A stretch of 64,000 bases of DNA from positions 4,154,001-4,218,000 of the forward strand of contig NC_018020.1 of assembly GCF_000266885.1 (NCBI RefSeq). Reading direction: 5' to 3'. The position numbers and the translations under genes are program-made. The notes below the pieces were generated by a model that was given only the letters and a program-made list of their open reading frames with translations, was not told the DNA's origin and did not search any database. Each line of letters opens with the position of its first letter. Positions within the stretch are counted from its first letter, which is position 1. Positions 8,519 to 17,285 of the stretch are shown piece by piece. This stretch comes from Turneriella parva DSM 21527. GTDB taxonomy: Bacteria; Spirochaetota; Leptospiria; Turneriellales; Turneriellaceae.

Positions 8519-8659
8519 AGGCTGTCCCGCAACCCGGTGATTTGGCATGCATGCGCTGTTGCGAGACGAGCGGCGGCAGGCCGTTTCGGCCGCTTTAACA
8601 GGCGTTTGCGCACGCAAATGCCGAGGCCGACGCTGGTCTTCCGGGTTACGGGACAGCCT
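8519..8659. repeat. Palindromic multi-hairpin element, copy 1
   Basis: The 19-base ends AGGCTGTCCCGCAACCCGG (8519-8537) and 8641-8659 are inverted repeats with one mismatch. Between them lie two further hairpins: GGCCG/CGGCC around TTT (8579-8591) and the TTTGCG/CGCAAA stem (8604-8617). The core at 8571-8608 matches 29242-29280, inside rsmG, at about 32 of 39 aligned positions. The right end covers the last four codons and stop of the minus-strand gene at 8646. It looks like a small mobile or structured repeat. Confidence 0.75.
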
Positions 8660-9167
8660 TGATTTGTTCGTCGGGTGTCGGCGCAGGCTTATCGACAGCG
8701 CACTTTGCCTGGTTTTCGATATACCAGGCGCCCTTCGTATACGCGAATGAAAATGTACCCGAAGGGGCTGCGTCAGTACGGTAGCAAGCCTTGTTGTCTC
8801 TGATCACAATATCTTTTACAGAAATCTGTTTCAGCACATTGAGAAGCTTAACGCCCTTCTCACTGCCCCAGACTTCATAGTTGATGCCGCCCTGTTTGGC
8901 GTATGCCTGCTCGAACCGGCGCCGGTCTTCGGGCGAAACGAATGCCTGAATGAACTGTTCGTATGCCTTGCCCTCGAGCATCAGCACGCCGGCGTCGATC
9001 AGGTTTCTGAGCATCACCTCGCGCTCGTCAATTTTGGCAACAGGTGAGGATGCAGAGTTTTTAGCGGCCGGTGCCTCGGCTGCGGTGAGTGGGGTCGCCG
9101 TACCATAAAACGAGGCCCCGGTAAATATCACCCCGAGCCACAGATGCAGCTGCCACATTTTCAGCAT
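8646..9167 (-). CDS. Exported protein of unknown function
   Basis: A 173-residue product with a hydrophobic N-terminus (residues 8-24) and an alanine-rich linker typical of a Sec-exported periplasmic protein. The middle part (MLEGKAYEQFIQAFVSPEDR) and the C-terminal half with two Cys are not assigned to a family. The last codons, encoding KAVP and the stop, lie inside the right arm of a palindromic repeat, so the present C-terminus may have been set by that element. It is transcribed alone, converging on the kdsA cluster. Confidence 0.6.
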   Translation of the reverse strand: MLKMWQLHLWLGVIFTGASFYGTATPLTAAEAPAAKNSASSPVAKIDEREVMLRNLIDAGVLMLEGKAYEQFIQAFVSPEDRRRFEQAYAKQGGINYEVWGSEKGVKLLNVLKQISVKDIVIRDNKACYRTDAAPSGTFSFAYTKGAWYIENQAKCAVDKPAPTPDEQIKAVP

Positions 9168-9523
9168 GGAGTAAAGGAGCAGAGCGAGGCGAGCGCGTCC
9201 ACAGAAAAACAGGTTGCGCGACAGGTCGCAATACGACGAAATTCAGGAAAAGACCCGCGATTTTCCGCGCGAAAATCGCTGTATGAACGGGCTTTGGCCC
9301 GCTTTTCCTGAATTTCGTCGTTTCGCCTTGGAGCTGAAATATCCAATACGGCGACCTGCCGCGCAGCCCCATGCGGCTTTTGCTTGTCGCACTGTTTCAA
9401 AGCCCCATTAAGGCGGGAAGAGCCGGGTCGCCAAAGTGCATTCTGGCCTTATATAAGGGAGAAATCCACCTATGGCAAGAGTGCCGCAGGCGGTTTTTTC
9501 CATAAAACGGACAGGGAGCAGCA
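9168..9523. other. 356-base intergenic region with nested inverted repeats
   Basis: This divergent intergenic region separates the exported-protein gene from the beta-oxidation operon. Positions 9212-9368 are a nested palindromic element, listed separately. The rest (9369-9523) must hold the operon promoter. A CTTATATAAGG palindrome near 9449-9459 could include a -10-like TATA sequence, but I cannot define a clear -35. A GGGAG ribosome-binding site lies just before the ATG at 9524. No small gene is convincing here. Confidence 0.5.
9212..9368. repeat. Nested palindromic element upstream of the beta-oxidation operon
   Basis: Outer arms at 9212-9229 and 9351-9368 pair at 16 of 18 positions. Inner arms CGACGAAATTCAGGAAAAG (9234-9252) and 9302-9320 pair perfectly over 19 bases. 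Within the loop, GCGATTTTC pairs with GAAAATCGC, and CGGGC pairs with GCCCG. Bases 9354-9369 are identical to the reverse complement of 2890-2905. The architecture is a long stem with side hairpins, like the elements near 8.6 kb and in rsmG. Confidence 0.75.
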
Positions 9524-10825
9524 ATGGCTAAATCTACGCGCGTTATCAAGAAGGTCGGGGTGCTCGGCGCTTCGGGCAATATGGGTTCACTTTCAGGCGG
9601 CATTTTCGCCCAGGCAGACATCGAATGCGTTTTTTTCGCACGGTCACTCGATAAGGCGACCGCAGGCCTCGAAGCCGCAGTCGGTCAGGCCCGGTCAGAC
9701 GTGCTGCGCAAATACATCAAGGCTGCAAGCTACGACGATCTCGAAAAAGAAATACCTACCTGCGACTGGATCTTCGAAGGCCTCGCCGAAGATATGGCAA
9801 TCAAAAATGAATTCTTCGCAAAAATCGAAAAGCTCAAGAAACCCGGCGCAATTGTCAGCACGGTTTCATCGGGCCTCTCGATTCGCAAAATGGGCGAAGG
9901 CCGCACAGACGACTTTCGACAGTCGTTCATGGGCACACACTTTTATAATCCCCCCGGCAAGCTGCCTGCGAACGAGCTGATTTTTCACCCCGACGTACCA
10001 AAAGAGACGCGCGATTTCGTTTACGACTTCTGCGAAAAGGTACTGCGCCGCGTGAACATTATCACCGAAGATACGGCTGCTTTTGCGGGTAACCGCATTG
10101 GCTTTCAGTTCTTGAATGAAGCCGCAATCTATGCTGAAAAGCACGGCGTCGACAAGGTGGATTACCTACTCGGGCCATATACCGGACGCGCACTGGCGCC
10201 TCTGGCGACAATCGACCTCGTCGGTCTCGACGTGCACAAGGCAATCGTCGATAACGTTGTCGCGCACGTGAAAGACGAGCGTATCGACACGTACAAAATG
10301 CCTACATACATGCAGAAGATGATCGACCAGGGTATGCTCGGCCGCAAAGCAAAGGGCAAAGGTGGTTACTTTAACCGCGACGCAGAGAAGAACAAGACAA
10401 CGCTCAACATTGCTGACCTCAGCTTTGCGCCGACCAAAAAAGAAAAGATCGACTGGGTTGAAAAAACCAAACAGGCGATTCAAGACGGCATGTATGCGCG
10501 TGCGATTGAACTCATCAAAACAGCGCCCGGCGCAGAAGGCGAACTCGTGCGCCACTTCATTCTGGGCTACGTCGCTTACAGCTTCGCGCGCATTGGCGAA
10601 GTTACTCCCGAGGCCGACGGCATTCACGGCATCGACCGTGTCATGTCTTCGGGCTTTTCATGGCTGCCCCCCTCTGGCTGGGTTGACCTCTTCGGCGGTG
10701 TCAAAGAAACCGTGGCGATGATTGAAAAGGCAGGCCTCACCGCACCCGCACAACTCAAAGGCATCAAAGATAAGGGTAAAATCTGCCGCGTGGCAGACGT
10801 CAGTAAATTTCTGATCGGTAGATAA
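9524..10825 (+). CDS. 3-hydroxyacyl-CoA dehydrogenase
   Basis: Oxidises 3-hydroxyacyl-CoA to 3-ketoacyl-CoA with NAD in fatty-acid beta-oxidation. The 433-residue protein has an N-terminal NAD-binding fold (GVLGASGNMG, a variant of GxGxxG) and the catalytic region GTHFYNPPGKLPANELI with the His-Glu pair. A dimerisation domain with AGNRIGFQFLNEA follows. It lacks the enoyl-CoA hydratase domain of FadB-type fusions. It is the first gene of an operon with a thiolase (13 bases on) and an acyl-CoA dehydrogenase, and a GGGAG site precedes its ATG. Confidence 0.93.
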   Translation: MAKSTRVIKKVGVLGASGNMGSLSGGIFAQADIECVFFARSLDKATAGLEAAVGQARSDVLRKYIKAASYDDLEKEIPTCDWIFEGLAEDMAIKNEFFAKIEKLKKPGAIVSTVSSGLSIRKMGEGRTDDFRQSFMGTHFYNPPGKLPANELIFHPDVPKETRDFVYDFCEKVLRRVNIITEDTAAFAGNRIGFQFLNEAAIYAEKHGVDKVDYLLGPYTGRALAPLATIDLVGLDVHKAIVDNVVAHVKDERIDTYKMPTYMQKMIDQGMLGRKAKGKGGYFNRDAEKNKTTLNIADLSFAPTKKEKIDWVEKTKQAIQDGMYARAIELIKTAPGAEGELVRHFILGYVAYSFARIGEVTPEADGIHGIDRVMSSGFSWLPPSGWVDLFGGVKETVAMIEKAGLTAPAQLKGIKDKGKICRVADVSKFLIGR

Positions 10826-10838
10826 GAAGGAGACTCCA

Positions 10839-12098
10839 ATGGCAAAAAATAAGAAAGTTTACATTCTCGGCGGCTACCAGACAGACTTCGCCCGCAACTG
10901 GGCGAAAGAAGGTAAAACGATTCAGGCACTCATGCACGAAGCAATGGACGGTGCGTTTGCAGCGACCAATATCGACCCGGCAGATGTGGGTTCGATTCAC
11001 GTCGGCAACTTTGCCGGCGAGCTCTACACAATGCAGGGCCACCTCGGCGCGATGACCGTGAACTATAGCGAGAAGCTGCGCGGTGTGCCCACAAGCCGCC
11101 ACGAAGCCGCTTGCGCATCGGGCGCTATTTCAACGCTCGTTGCCCGCACCGAAATCGAAGCCGGCCACTACGACCTTTCGATGGTTGTCGGCATTGAAAT
11201 GATGAAATCCGTTGATTCAAAGACCGGCGGTGACTTTCTCGGCACTGCGGCATGGTACGACAAAGAAGCGAAGGGCGTGCAGTTTCCCTTTCCCAAACTT
11301 TTCGGTCGCCTCGGCACCGTTTACGAAGAACTCTATGGCCTGAAATACGACCACCTCGCAGAAATTTCGGCCATCAACTACGAAAACGCGCGCAAAAACC
11401 CTCTGGCCCAGACTCGCGAATGGTACATGAACAAGCAGCACGCGCTCTCGCGTGGTAACTTCAACATGGAAGTCGGCGGCATCATTCACATCACCGACTG
11501 CTCGCAGGTAACAGATGGCGCGGCGGTCACGTTTCTCGCCTCAGAAAAGTTTGCGAAGCGTTACGCCAAGCAGCACGGCCTGAAGCTCAAGAACATTCCC
11601 TATATTATGGGCTGGGGCCACGCAACGGCACCGATGCTGTTCGACATCAAGACTGAAGAGGCTTACGCCGCGAAAAAAGAAGGTGGCTACATTCTGCCGC
11701 ACACGCGAAAAGCAATTGTCGATGCGTATAAGCGCGCCGGCATCAAAGGTCCGAAAGATCTCGATCTGGTCGAGACGCACGACTGCTTCACCACCTCTGA
11801 ATATGCGGCGATCGAACATTTCGGTCTGACTGCACCCGGTGAAGCCTACAAGGCAATCGACAACGGTGATATTCGTATCGGCGGTAAGCTGCCGTTCAAC
11901 CCTTCAGGCGGGCTGATCGGCGCCGGCCACCCGGTCGGTGCAACGGGCTCACGCCAGCTGCTCGATGTCTACAAGCAGCTCACGAACACCGCGGGCGAAA
12001 ATCAGGTTGAAGGCGCGAAAATTGCGGCGGCTCTCAATATCGGCGGCTCGGCGACGACCAACGTCGTACACATTGTCGGCGTCGACAAAGGTAAATAA
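10839..12098 (+). CDS. Acetyl-CoA acetyltransferase / thiolase
   Basis: A 419-residue thiolase that cleaves 3-ketoacyl-CoA (or condenses acetyl-CoA) as the last step of beta-oxidation. The nucleophilic Cys is in HEAACASGA, the general-base His in GAGHPVGATG, and an ETHDCFT segment occupies the place of the NEAFA motif. That last feature places it in the SCP2/thiolase-like branch rather than with FadA. A good ribosome-binding site (AGAAGGAG) precedes the ATG. The stop codon is one base before the start of the acyl-CoA dehydrogenase gene, so the three enzymes are made from one message. Confidence 0.93.
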   Translation: MAKNKKVYILGGYQTDFARNWAKEGKTIQALMHEAMDGAFAATNIDPADVGSIHVGNFAGELYTMQGHLGAMTVNYSEKLRGVPTSRHEAACASGAISTLVARTEIEAGHYDLSMVVGIEMMKSVDSKTGGDFLGTAAWYDKEAKGVQFPFPKLFGRLGTVYEELYGLKYDHLAEISAINYENARKNPLAQTREWYMNKQHALSRGNFNMEVGGIIHITDCSQVTDGAAVTFLASEKFAKRYAKQHGLKLKNIPYIMGWGHATAPMLFDIKTEEAYAAKKEGGYILPHTRKAIVDAYKRAGIKGPKDLDLVETHDCFTTSEYAAIEHFGLTAPGEAYKAIDNGDIRIGGKLPFNPSGGLIGAGHPVGATGSRQLLDVYKQLTNTAGENQVEGAKIAAALNIGGSATTNVVHIVGVDKGK

Positions 12099-12099
12099 T

Positions 12100-13764
12100 A
12101 TGTCGCTCAGCCAAGCACAGGGCATTGTCAAGAACGTCAAAGCGTTCTATAACCGCTTTGAAAAATATCTTGCTGACAAGGCTTTTGAAAACAATAACAT
12201 CTCAACCGACAAGATGGACCAGGATCAGGTCGCAAACTACGACCTCGCCTGGATAGCCGCAGAAATTTTTGCGATCGATGAAATGATCGCCTACCCTGCG
12301 AAAGTCGAAAAGGGTGCGGGCAGCATTGAAGAGAACCTTTCGCTTTTCTTCATCGCCGATGCGCTGAACGACATCGTCGCGCGTTTTCGCCTCGCGGCTC
12401 ATAAGATGGGCATAACCTCTGAGCAGGCCGAAAAAGAGCTAGGCACCAAAGACATCTATGACTTTATCGCAAAATTCAGCTCTGAAGAATTCGCGGGCAA
12501 AATCTCTGACACGCTGGCATCAACGCGCGATTATGGCGCCTATGGCCTGAACGACGACCAGGCGATGATGGCCGACACCTTTCGCAAGTTTGCCGAAGGC
12601 CAGGTGAAGCCCATCGCTGAAAAAGTACACCGTCAAGACCTCACGATTCCCGATGAAATCATCGACGGCCTCGCCGAGATGGGCTGCTTTGGGCTTTCGA
12701 TCGCCGACACCTATGGCGGATTTCAATCTGAAGCAAACCCCGACCACACATCGATGGCGGTGGTCACTGAAGAGCTGTCACGCGGCAGCGTCGGTGTTGC
12801 GGGTAGTCTCATTACCCGACCTGAAATTGTCGCCAAGGCAATCGCCGCGGGCGGCACTGAAGAACAGAAGCAGAAATGGCTACCGCTTTTGGCATCGGGT
12901 GAGAAAAAATGTGCTGTAGCGGTGACTGAACCCGATTTTGGTTCTGATGTAGCCGGCATGAAAGTTGCGGCTGTCAAAGTCGACGGCGGCTGGAAAATCA
13001 ACGGCGTCAAAACCTGGTGTACATTTGCCGGTATGGCCGATGTGCTGCTCGTTCTCGTGCGCACAAACCCCGACATGTCGCTCAAACATCGCGGGCTTTC
13101 TATTTTGCTCGCCGAAAAGGCGCCCACGCGCGACCATGAATTCGATTACACGCAGCCAGAAGGCGGGCGTATGCATGGTAAGGCGATCTCGACGATTGGC
13201 TACCGCGGCATGCACTCGTACGAAGTGGTGTTCGAAGACTACTTTGTACCCGATGCAAACCTCGTCGGCGGCGAAGCCGGCCTCGGTAAAGGTTTCTACC
13301 TGCAGATGGCAGGCTTTGCCGGCGGCAGATTGCAGACCGCTGCACGCGCAACCGGTGTGATGCAGGCTGCAGTCGAAAAAGCGCTGCAGTATGCTATGGA
13401 TCGCAAAATCTTCGGCAAGCCAATCGCGGCTTACGGTATCAACCGCCATAAGATTGCGAAAATGGCGGCGATTACACAGGCCGTACGCCAGATGACTTAT
13501 AAATCCGCACGCCTCATGGATAAGCACGAAGGGCAGATGGAAGCTTCACTCGTGAAGTTCTATTCGTGCCGCATCGCTGAATGGGTCACGCGTGAAGCAT
13601 TGCAGATTCACGGCGGTATGGGTTACGCAGAAGAGTATGAAGTTTCACGTCTTTTCGTCGATGCGCGCGTCTTTAGCATTTTTGAAGGCGCAGAAGAAGT
13701 GCTCGCGCTTCGGGTAATCGCGCGTGCGCTGCTCGCGCGCGCTTTGGGTCTCAAAGCCGCCTGA
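12100..13764 (+). CDS. Acyl-CoA dehydrogenase
   Basis: FAD enzyme catalysing the first step of beta-oxidation. The 554-residue product is longer than the usual 380-400 because a helical N-terminal extension of about 150 residues precedes the ACAD core. Core motifs are VTEPDFGSDVAGM (FAD and substrate binding), TWCTFAGMADVLLVLVRT, and QIHGGMGYAEEYEVSRLF. The catalytic Glu is in SIFEGAEEV, at the MCAD position. I use the ATG at 12100, one base after the thiolase stop; an earlier in-frame start would lie within the thiolase gene. Large ACADs with an N-terminal extension are known for long-chain substrates. Confidence 0.93.
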   Translation: MSLSQAQGIVKNVKAFYNRFEKYLADKAFENNNISTDKMDQDQVANYDLAWIAAEIFAIDEMIAYPAKVEKGAGSIEENLSLFFIADALNDIVARFRLAAHKMGITSEQAEKELGTKDIYDFIAKFSSEEFAGKISDTLASTRDYGAYGLNDDQAMMADTFRKFAEGQVKPIAEKVHRQDLTIPDEIIDGLAEMGCFGLSIADTYGGFQSEANPDHTSMAVVTEELSRGSVGVAGSLITRPEIVAKAIAAGGTEEQKQKWLPLLASGEKKCAVAVTEPDFGSDVAGMKVAAVKVDGGWKINGVKTWCTFAGMADVLLVLVRTNPDMSLKHRGLSILLAEKAPTRDHEFDYTQPEGGRMHGKAISTIGYRGMHSYEVVFEDYFVPDANLVGGEAGLGKGFYLQMAGFAGGRLQTAARATGVMQAAVEKALQYAMDRKIFGKPIAAYGINRHKIAKMAAITQAVRQMTYKSARLMDKHEGQMEASLVKFYSCRIAEWVTREALQIHGGMGYAEEYEVSRLFVDARVFSIFEGAEEVLALRVIARALLARALGLKAA

Positions 13765-13773
13765 CCTGTTACC

Positions 13774-16131
13774 ATGCAGAGGGAAATCGCCCGATTCTCC
13801 CTCTGCGTAATGCTGGCCCTCGGCGTGCGCGCCGAGGCTGTTCCGTGGCGTGAAAAAGGTGCGATACGTTTTGCATCCTCATTACCCAAACGGCTCATCG
13901 ATTCGATCATGGCGCAGGGAAACTGGAACCTGCTTTTTCAAGAGGGGCCTTTTGCCGAATTTCAGCGGCAGATTGCAATCGCTAACTATTTCGCGCTGCG
14001 CGGCGAGAGCGGCGATGCAGAACAATACTTCAAAAAGGCAGAATCTGCGCTGACGATTGCGTACGCGTCGCTGCGCGGCAAGTACGACTGGCCGCGGTTG
14101 CCGCAGGGGCTCGTCGCGAAAGATTTGCCGTGGGGTGAAAACCGCGAAACCTTTCAGGATTTCGTACTCTGCTCACTGCAGCTCTACCTTGAATCGGGCC
14201 TCAGAGCGCACGAATCGGGCAAGATCGATTTTGAAGCAATCGAACCTGCCCTCGCCAACGCAGAACGCCAGTTATCCGCCTCTATTCGGCAGAAAGACGC
14301 GGATCTCTTCGCCTTTGTTTCACTTCTGCAAGACGCGCTGAAGATCAGGCAGGCGCGCCAGCTCAACGCACTCGAAAAAGCCGATCGTTTCGCTGAGCGA
14401 AGCAGCCTGGAGTCTGGTGGCGGCAAAAACTACTGGAACCGGCGCGCCTTTTTGTTTCGCATATTCGAGAACATTCACCATGGCAATCTCGGCAGGGCGC
14501 GGGCTATGGCCGATGACCTCTACCAAAGGCAGGGTGACCAGCTTGACCCGCTGGCGGCCGCGCGCATCTACGTGGCAACCGCCGCCTATGACGAGGCAGA
14601 AAAGATCTGCGAAGCGGCGCTCAGGTCGAATGATCAAAAACTCGCCGAAAACCAGATCAACTACATCAGGCACAGTGTGCTGTTGCAGAACCTGCAGCTG
14701 CTTCGCCGCCAATACGAAAGTGCAGAACGCACGGCAAAGCAAACCGCTGAACACCTGCAGGCGATCTTTGAATCGGGCGTGACAGCCAATGAAGAGCGTG
14801 TTGCCCTGCGCCGTTCGCTGCGTGACCAGCAGCTGCGCAGCCTGATGTTTGCGTTTCTGCATGACCGCCGCTGCCCGGCAGCAAACGAATTCACCGACAC
14901 GCTCGAAATGGAACCCGAATGGCGCGTCAAAGCGCGACTCTTCTATGAAAACTGCGGGCTGGGCCATGACCGCCTTTGGTGGCAGGCCATTGTTACAACC
15001 CCGGGTGCGGGTAGCGAAATTTCGGCGATAGCGGCCTATGCAGACCGGCGACTGACTGAGAAAATGGCAGCCGGTTCTGATTTGCTGCGGCTTTTGCTGA
15101 ACCACCAGCTATTGATTGGTGCGCGGCCCAAGGGCCCTGTAGCAGCGAATGCGGTCACGGCCTACCTGCAGCTCGCGCCAGATTACCCGGCTGATTTTCT
15201 GTTTCTCGACTGGGGCATAGTGGCGCCTGAAATCGCCGATGCCGAACTTATCGCACTATTGCCGCAGAAACTCGAGAGCCGGCAGGCGTTGAAAATATTC
15301 ACCGCGCTGCACAGAAATTACGCTGCAAGAATCACCCGCGGCGCTCCGCTGAATCTTTTTGTGCCCCCCGATGCCGCCCGGCTTTCCCGGCACAATTCAG
15401 GCCGTGCGCTCGATCAGGTACGTCCCGAACCTTCTGCACCTGAAGCGTTCAGGGTGCAACATTCACTGCGCTACGGCGGCGATAATGTGGAAATCTTCTA
15501 CGACAGGACCACCGGTCGGCTGTCGCAGAACAGCTCAGCCGCCCCGGCGGTCGTGAACTTCGGCAAGCTTGGGGTTCAGGTAAAATCTACCGCACAGCGG
15601 CAGTATCTTGCACCCCTCTACTTTTGGTGTGAAAATTGTCGCGCGACAAGCGAAAGGCCTGCACGCCTTTTCGTCGATCGCGGCGCCGACAGGGCCTGGC
15701 GCACCACATTCGCTGAAATCGCCGACACTTTTTCTCTGACTCTGGAATATAATTCGCTCGATGCCTGCGGCCTCGAAACCGTACCTGCCAACGATACGCT
15801 ACTCTTGAACGGGGGCACCCGCACGACCATGCTGCAGCGTTGCCCATGGCGCAGCACTAACCTGGTGATCGATGAAGGCGCCCGCACGTCACCCATGGCC
15901 GCGCAGATGCTGCTGACGCTGGGCTGGCGCAGTGATCTTTCGGCGATCACTCTGCCCGCAGCGGCCCCCGTGCCGATGAGAACCGCCCTGCTCTACGATT
16001 TCTTTCAGCGCAAGAACCGGCGGGGAATGCCGTCAACCACCGCCTTTCAGGAAAGTTATTCCCGGGCAGAAAAATCGTTTTCAGCTGATAGCGCCTTTGA
16101 GCGCATACAATTTTATGAAAGTCTCGATTAG
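13774..16131 (+). CDS. Large exported TPR protein with CHAT-like C-terminus
   Basis: A 785-residue product with a signal peptide (residues 1-22, ending RAEA), a long helical middle with TPR-like units (YDEAEKICEAALRSNDQ, YESAERTAKQTAEHLQ), and a C-terminal region about 615-770 resembling CHAT peptidases. There LEYNSLDACGLETV recalls the catalytic Cys strand, and a late helix pair (RTALLYDFFQRKNRRGM) matches the CHAT ending. I do not see the usual catalytic His, so it may be inactive or only CHAT-like. It starts nine bases after the acyl-CoA dehydrogenase, an odd operon partner. The call is a resemblance, not a proven assignment. Confidence 0.5.
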   Translation: MQREIARFSLCVMLALGVRAEAVPWREKGAIRFASSLPKRLIDSIMAQGNWNLLFQEGPFAEFQRQIAIANYFALRGESGDAEQYFKKAESALTIAYASLRGKYDWPRLPQGLVAKDLPWGENRETFQDFVLCSLQLYLESGLRAHESGKIDFEAIEPALANAERQLSASIRQKDADLFAFVSLLQDALKIRQARQLNALEKADRFAERSSLESGGGKNYWNRRAFLFRIFENIHHGNLGRARAMADDLYQRQGDQLDPLAAARIYVATAAYDEAEKICEAALRSNDQKLAENQINYIRHSVLLQNLQLLRRQYESAERTAKQTAEHLQAIFESGVTANEERVALRRSLRDQQLRSLMFAFLHDRRCPAANEFTDTLEMEPEWRVKARLFYENCGLGHDRLWWQAIVTTPGAGSEISAIAAYADRRLTEKMAAGSDLLRLLLNHQLLIGARPKGPVAANAVTAYLQLAPDYPADFLFLDWGIVAPEIADAELIALLPQKLESRQALKIFTALHRNYAARITRGAPLNLFVPPDAARLSRHNSGRALDQVRPEPSAPEAFRVQHSLRYGGDNVEIFYDRTTGRLSQNSSAAPAVVNFGKLGVQVKSTAQRQYLAPLYFWCENCRATSERPARLFVDRGADRAWRTTFAEIADTFSLTLEYNSLDACGLETVPANDTLLLNGGTRTTMLQRCPWRSTNLVIDEGARTSPMAAQMLLTLGWRSDLSAITLPAAAPVPMRTALLYDFFQRKNRRGMPSTTAFQESYSRAEKSFSADSAFERIQFYESLD

Positions 16132-16426
16132 GCTCGCGCGCACGGCGATAGCATTTGCTGCCAGCAGCTGCCTGCTCTTAACCTCTGCTTGTGGAAACCG
16201 CCGCATAAGCGTCGAAAAAGAGCTGGTAGAGCAGGTCGTCACCGAATTCACCACGGAGCGTATTCTGCACTATCTGCACGGGGGTGGGCCAAAATCGAAT
16301 GCGGAGACGCTGGGCCGGGTATTAAAACGGCATTCGCTCACTCTGAACGAATTTTCGCCAGCGTTCAAGCGGTTTTTACCCGAGACACATCACCGCGTTC
16401 TTGGCGATTTACCCGCAAAACGTTGA
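16115..16426 (+). CDS. Small lipoprotein
   Basis: A 103-residue protein with a lipoprotein signal peptide ending LLLTSAC, where the Cys is at about residue 26. The short mature part is helical and charged, with no known domain. The ATG at 16115 lies 17 bases before the end of the preceding large TPR gene, so the two are translationally coupled and probably function together in the envelope. An earlier in-frame start would add six residues without improving the signal peptide. Confidence 0.65.
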   Translation: MKVSIRLARTAIAFAASSCLLLTSACGNRRISVEKELVEQVVTEFTTERILHYLHGGGPKSNAETLGRVLKRHSLTLNEFSPAFKRFLPETHHRVLGDLPAKR

Positions 16427-16438
16427 TGAGAATTGAAA

Positions 16439-16461
16439 GGGCCGCACAGACTCGGCGGCCC
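16439..16461 (-). terminator. Hairpin terminator between convergent lipoprotein genes
   Basis: GGGCCGC (16439-16445) pairs with GCGGCCC (16455-16461). On the minus strand the stem is followed by TTTCAATTCT, a weak T-rich tail. It stands just after the stop codon of the minus-strand gene at 16473 and 12 bases after the plus-strand lipoprotein gene, so it may serve both. Confidence 0.6.
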
Positions 16462-16472
16462 CTGATACGAAA

Positions 16473-17210
16473 TTACTTCTTGGGTTCTTCGGGCGCAGGT
16501 GCAGGGGCCGCTGCTGCGGCTTCACGCTTTTTACGCGCTTCTTCACGCTGCTCTTTAACGTAGGTCGCAATATCAAAATCTTTGTTGGTTTCGATACGGT
16601 ATTTCTGCGTCGCATTCTTCAGCAGGGTGCGCTGCTTTTCCATCGCTGAAGCCATAACCATGCGACCCTTGATCATTTCGAGACCCTGATCAACCGGAAT
16701 CGTCTTCAGACGCGCGTCTTCGCGTTTGGCCTTTTCCCACGCGGCATAAGCCTCTGCGTCGCTGATCTTGATCTCTTGCAGTTTCAGCAGGTCAAACAGG
16801 TACATGTTCGCCAGAAAGTACTTCTGCAAAAACTCGAGTTTTGCCTTTACTTCTGGGCGACGTGCATAGCCGTCTTTCTGCGCTTCCATGTTGAGAATCA
16901 GCATATCTTTGTATTGCTCAGAGAACAGGTCTTTACCGAAACTCTTGAACATTTCTGCGAGCTGCGGGTTACCCGAACGATCGGGATCTTCGAGCAGTTG
17001 CTTAAACTCTTCTTCGGGAATAAAACGCCCCATTCTCTGTTGCAGCTGTTCTTTCATGAGAACACCGAAGCCGCTGTAGGCTTCATCGAGCTGCTTCATG
17101 CTGACTGATTTGCCTTCAATTTTCCATAGCCATTGCGATTTGTCGCTGCCACAGGCGAGCGCGATCAGGGCGAGAATGCCCGCCACGGCCGTGATTCTGA
17201 TTTTTTTCAT
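16473..17210 (-). CDS. Lipoprotein, SurA N-terminal-like
   Basis: A 245-residue lipoprotein with signal peptide MKKIRITAVAGILALIALAC, lipidated at Cys20. The mature part (FKQLLEDPDRSGNPQ, then a helix LILNMEAQKDGYARRPEVKAKLE) resembles the N-terminal chaperone domain of SurA/PpiD-like proteins, where a helix is followed by DGYA-RRPEV. No parvulin isomerase domain follows. The tail is a Lys/Arg then Ala/Pro-rich stretch ending EEPKK. It may be an outer-membrane-protein chaperone anchored in the inner or outer membrane; that role is inferred from the domain only. It is a single gene with a terminator hairpin. Confidence 0.7.
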   Translation of the reverse strand: MKKIRITAVAGILALIALACGSDKSQWLWKIEGKSVSMKQLDEAYSGFGVLMKEQLQQRMGRFIPEEEFKQLLEDPDRSGNPQLAEMFKSFGKDLFSEQYKDMLILNMEAQKDGYARRPEVKAKLEFLQKYFLANMYLFDLLKLQEIKISDAEAYAAWEKAKREDARLKTIPVDQGLEMIKGRMVMASAMEKQRTLLKNATQKYRIETNKDFDIATYVKEQREEARKKREAAAAAPAPAPEEPKK

Positions 17211-17285
17211 TTAGGTCTCCGTAGTTGAAATATGGGGTAGTTTCGCGTTGTCACACTCACGGGAAAGCATTATGGCCGCTTGGCG

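Noticed and set aside
12880-13527. Open frame opposite the acyl-CoA dehydrogenase
   Set aside because: The coding sequence on the plus strand is clearly a real enzyme, and the reverse frame gives His/Cys-rich nonsense.
14320-15105. Open frame opposite the large TPR/CHAT-like gene
   Set aside because: No signal or domain; codon pattern fits the plus strand.
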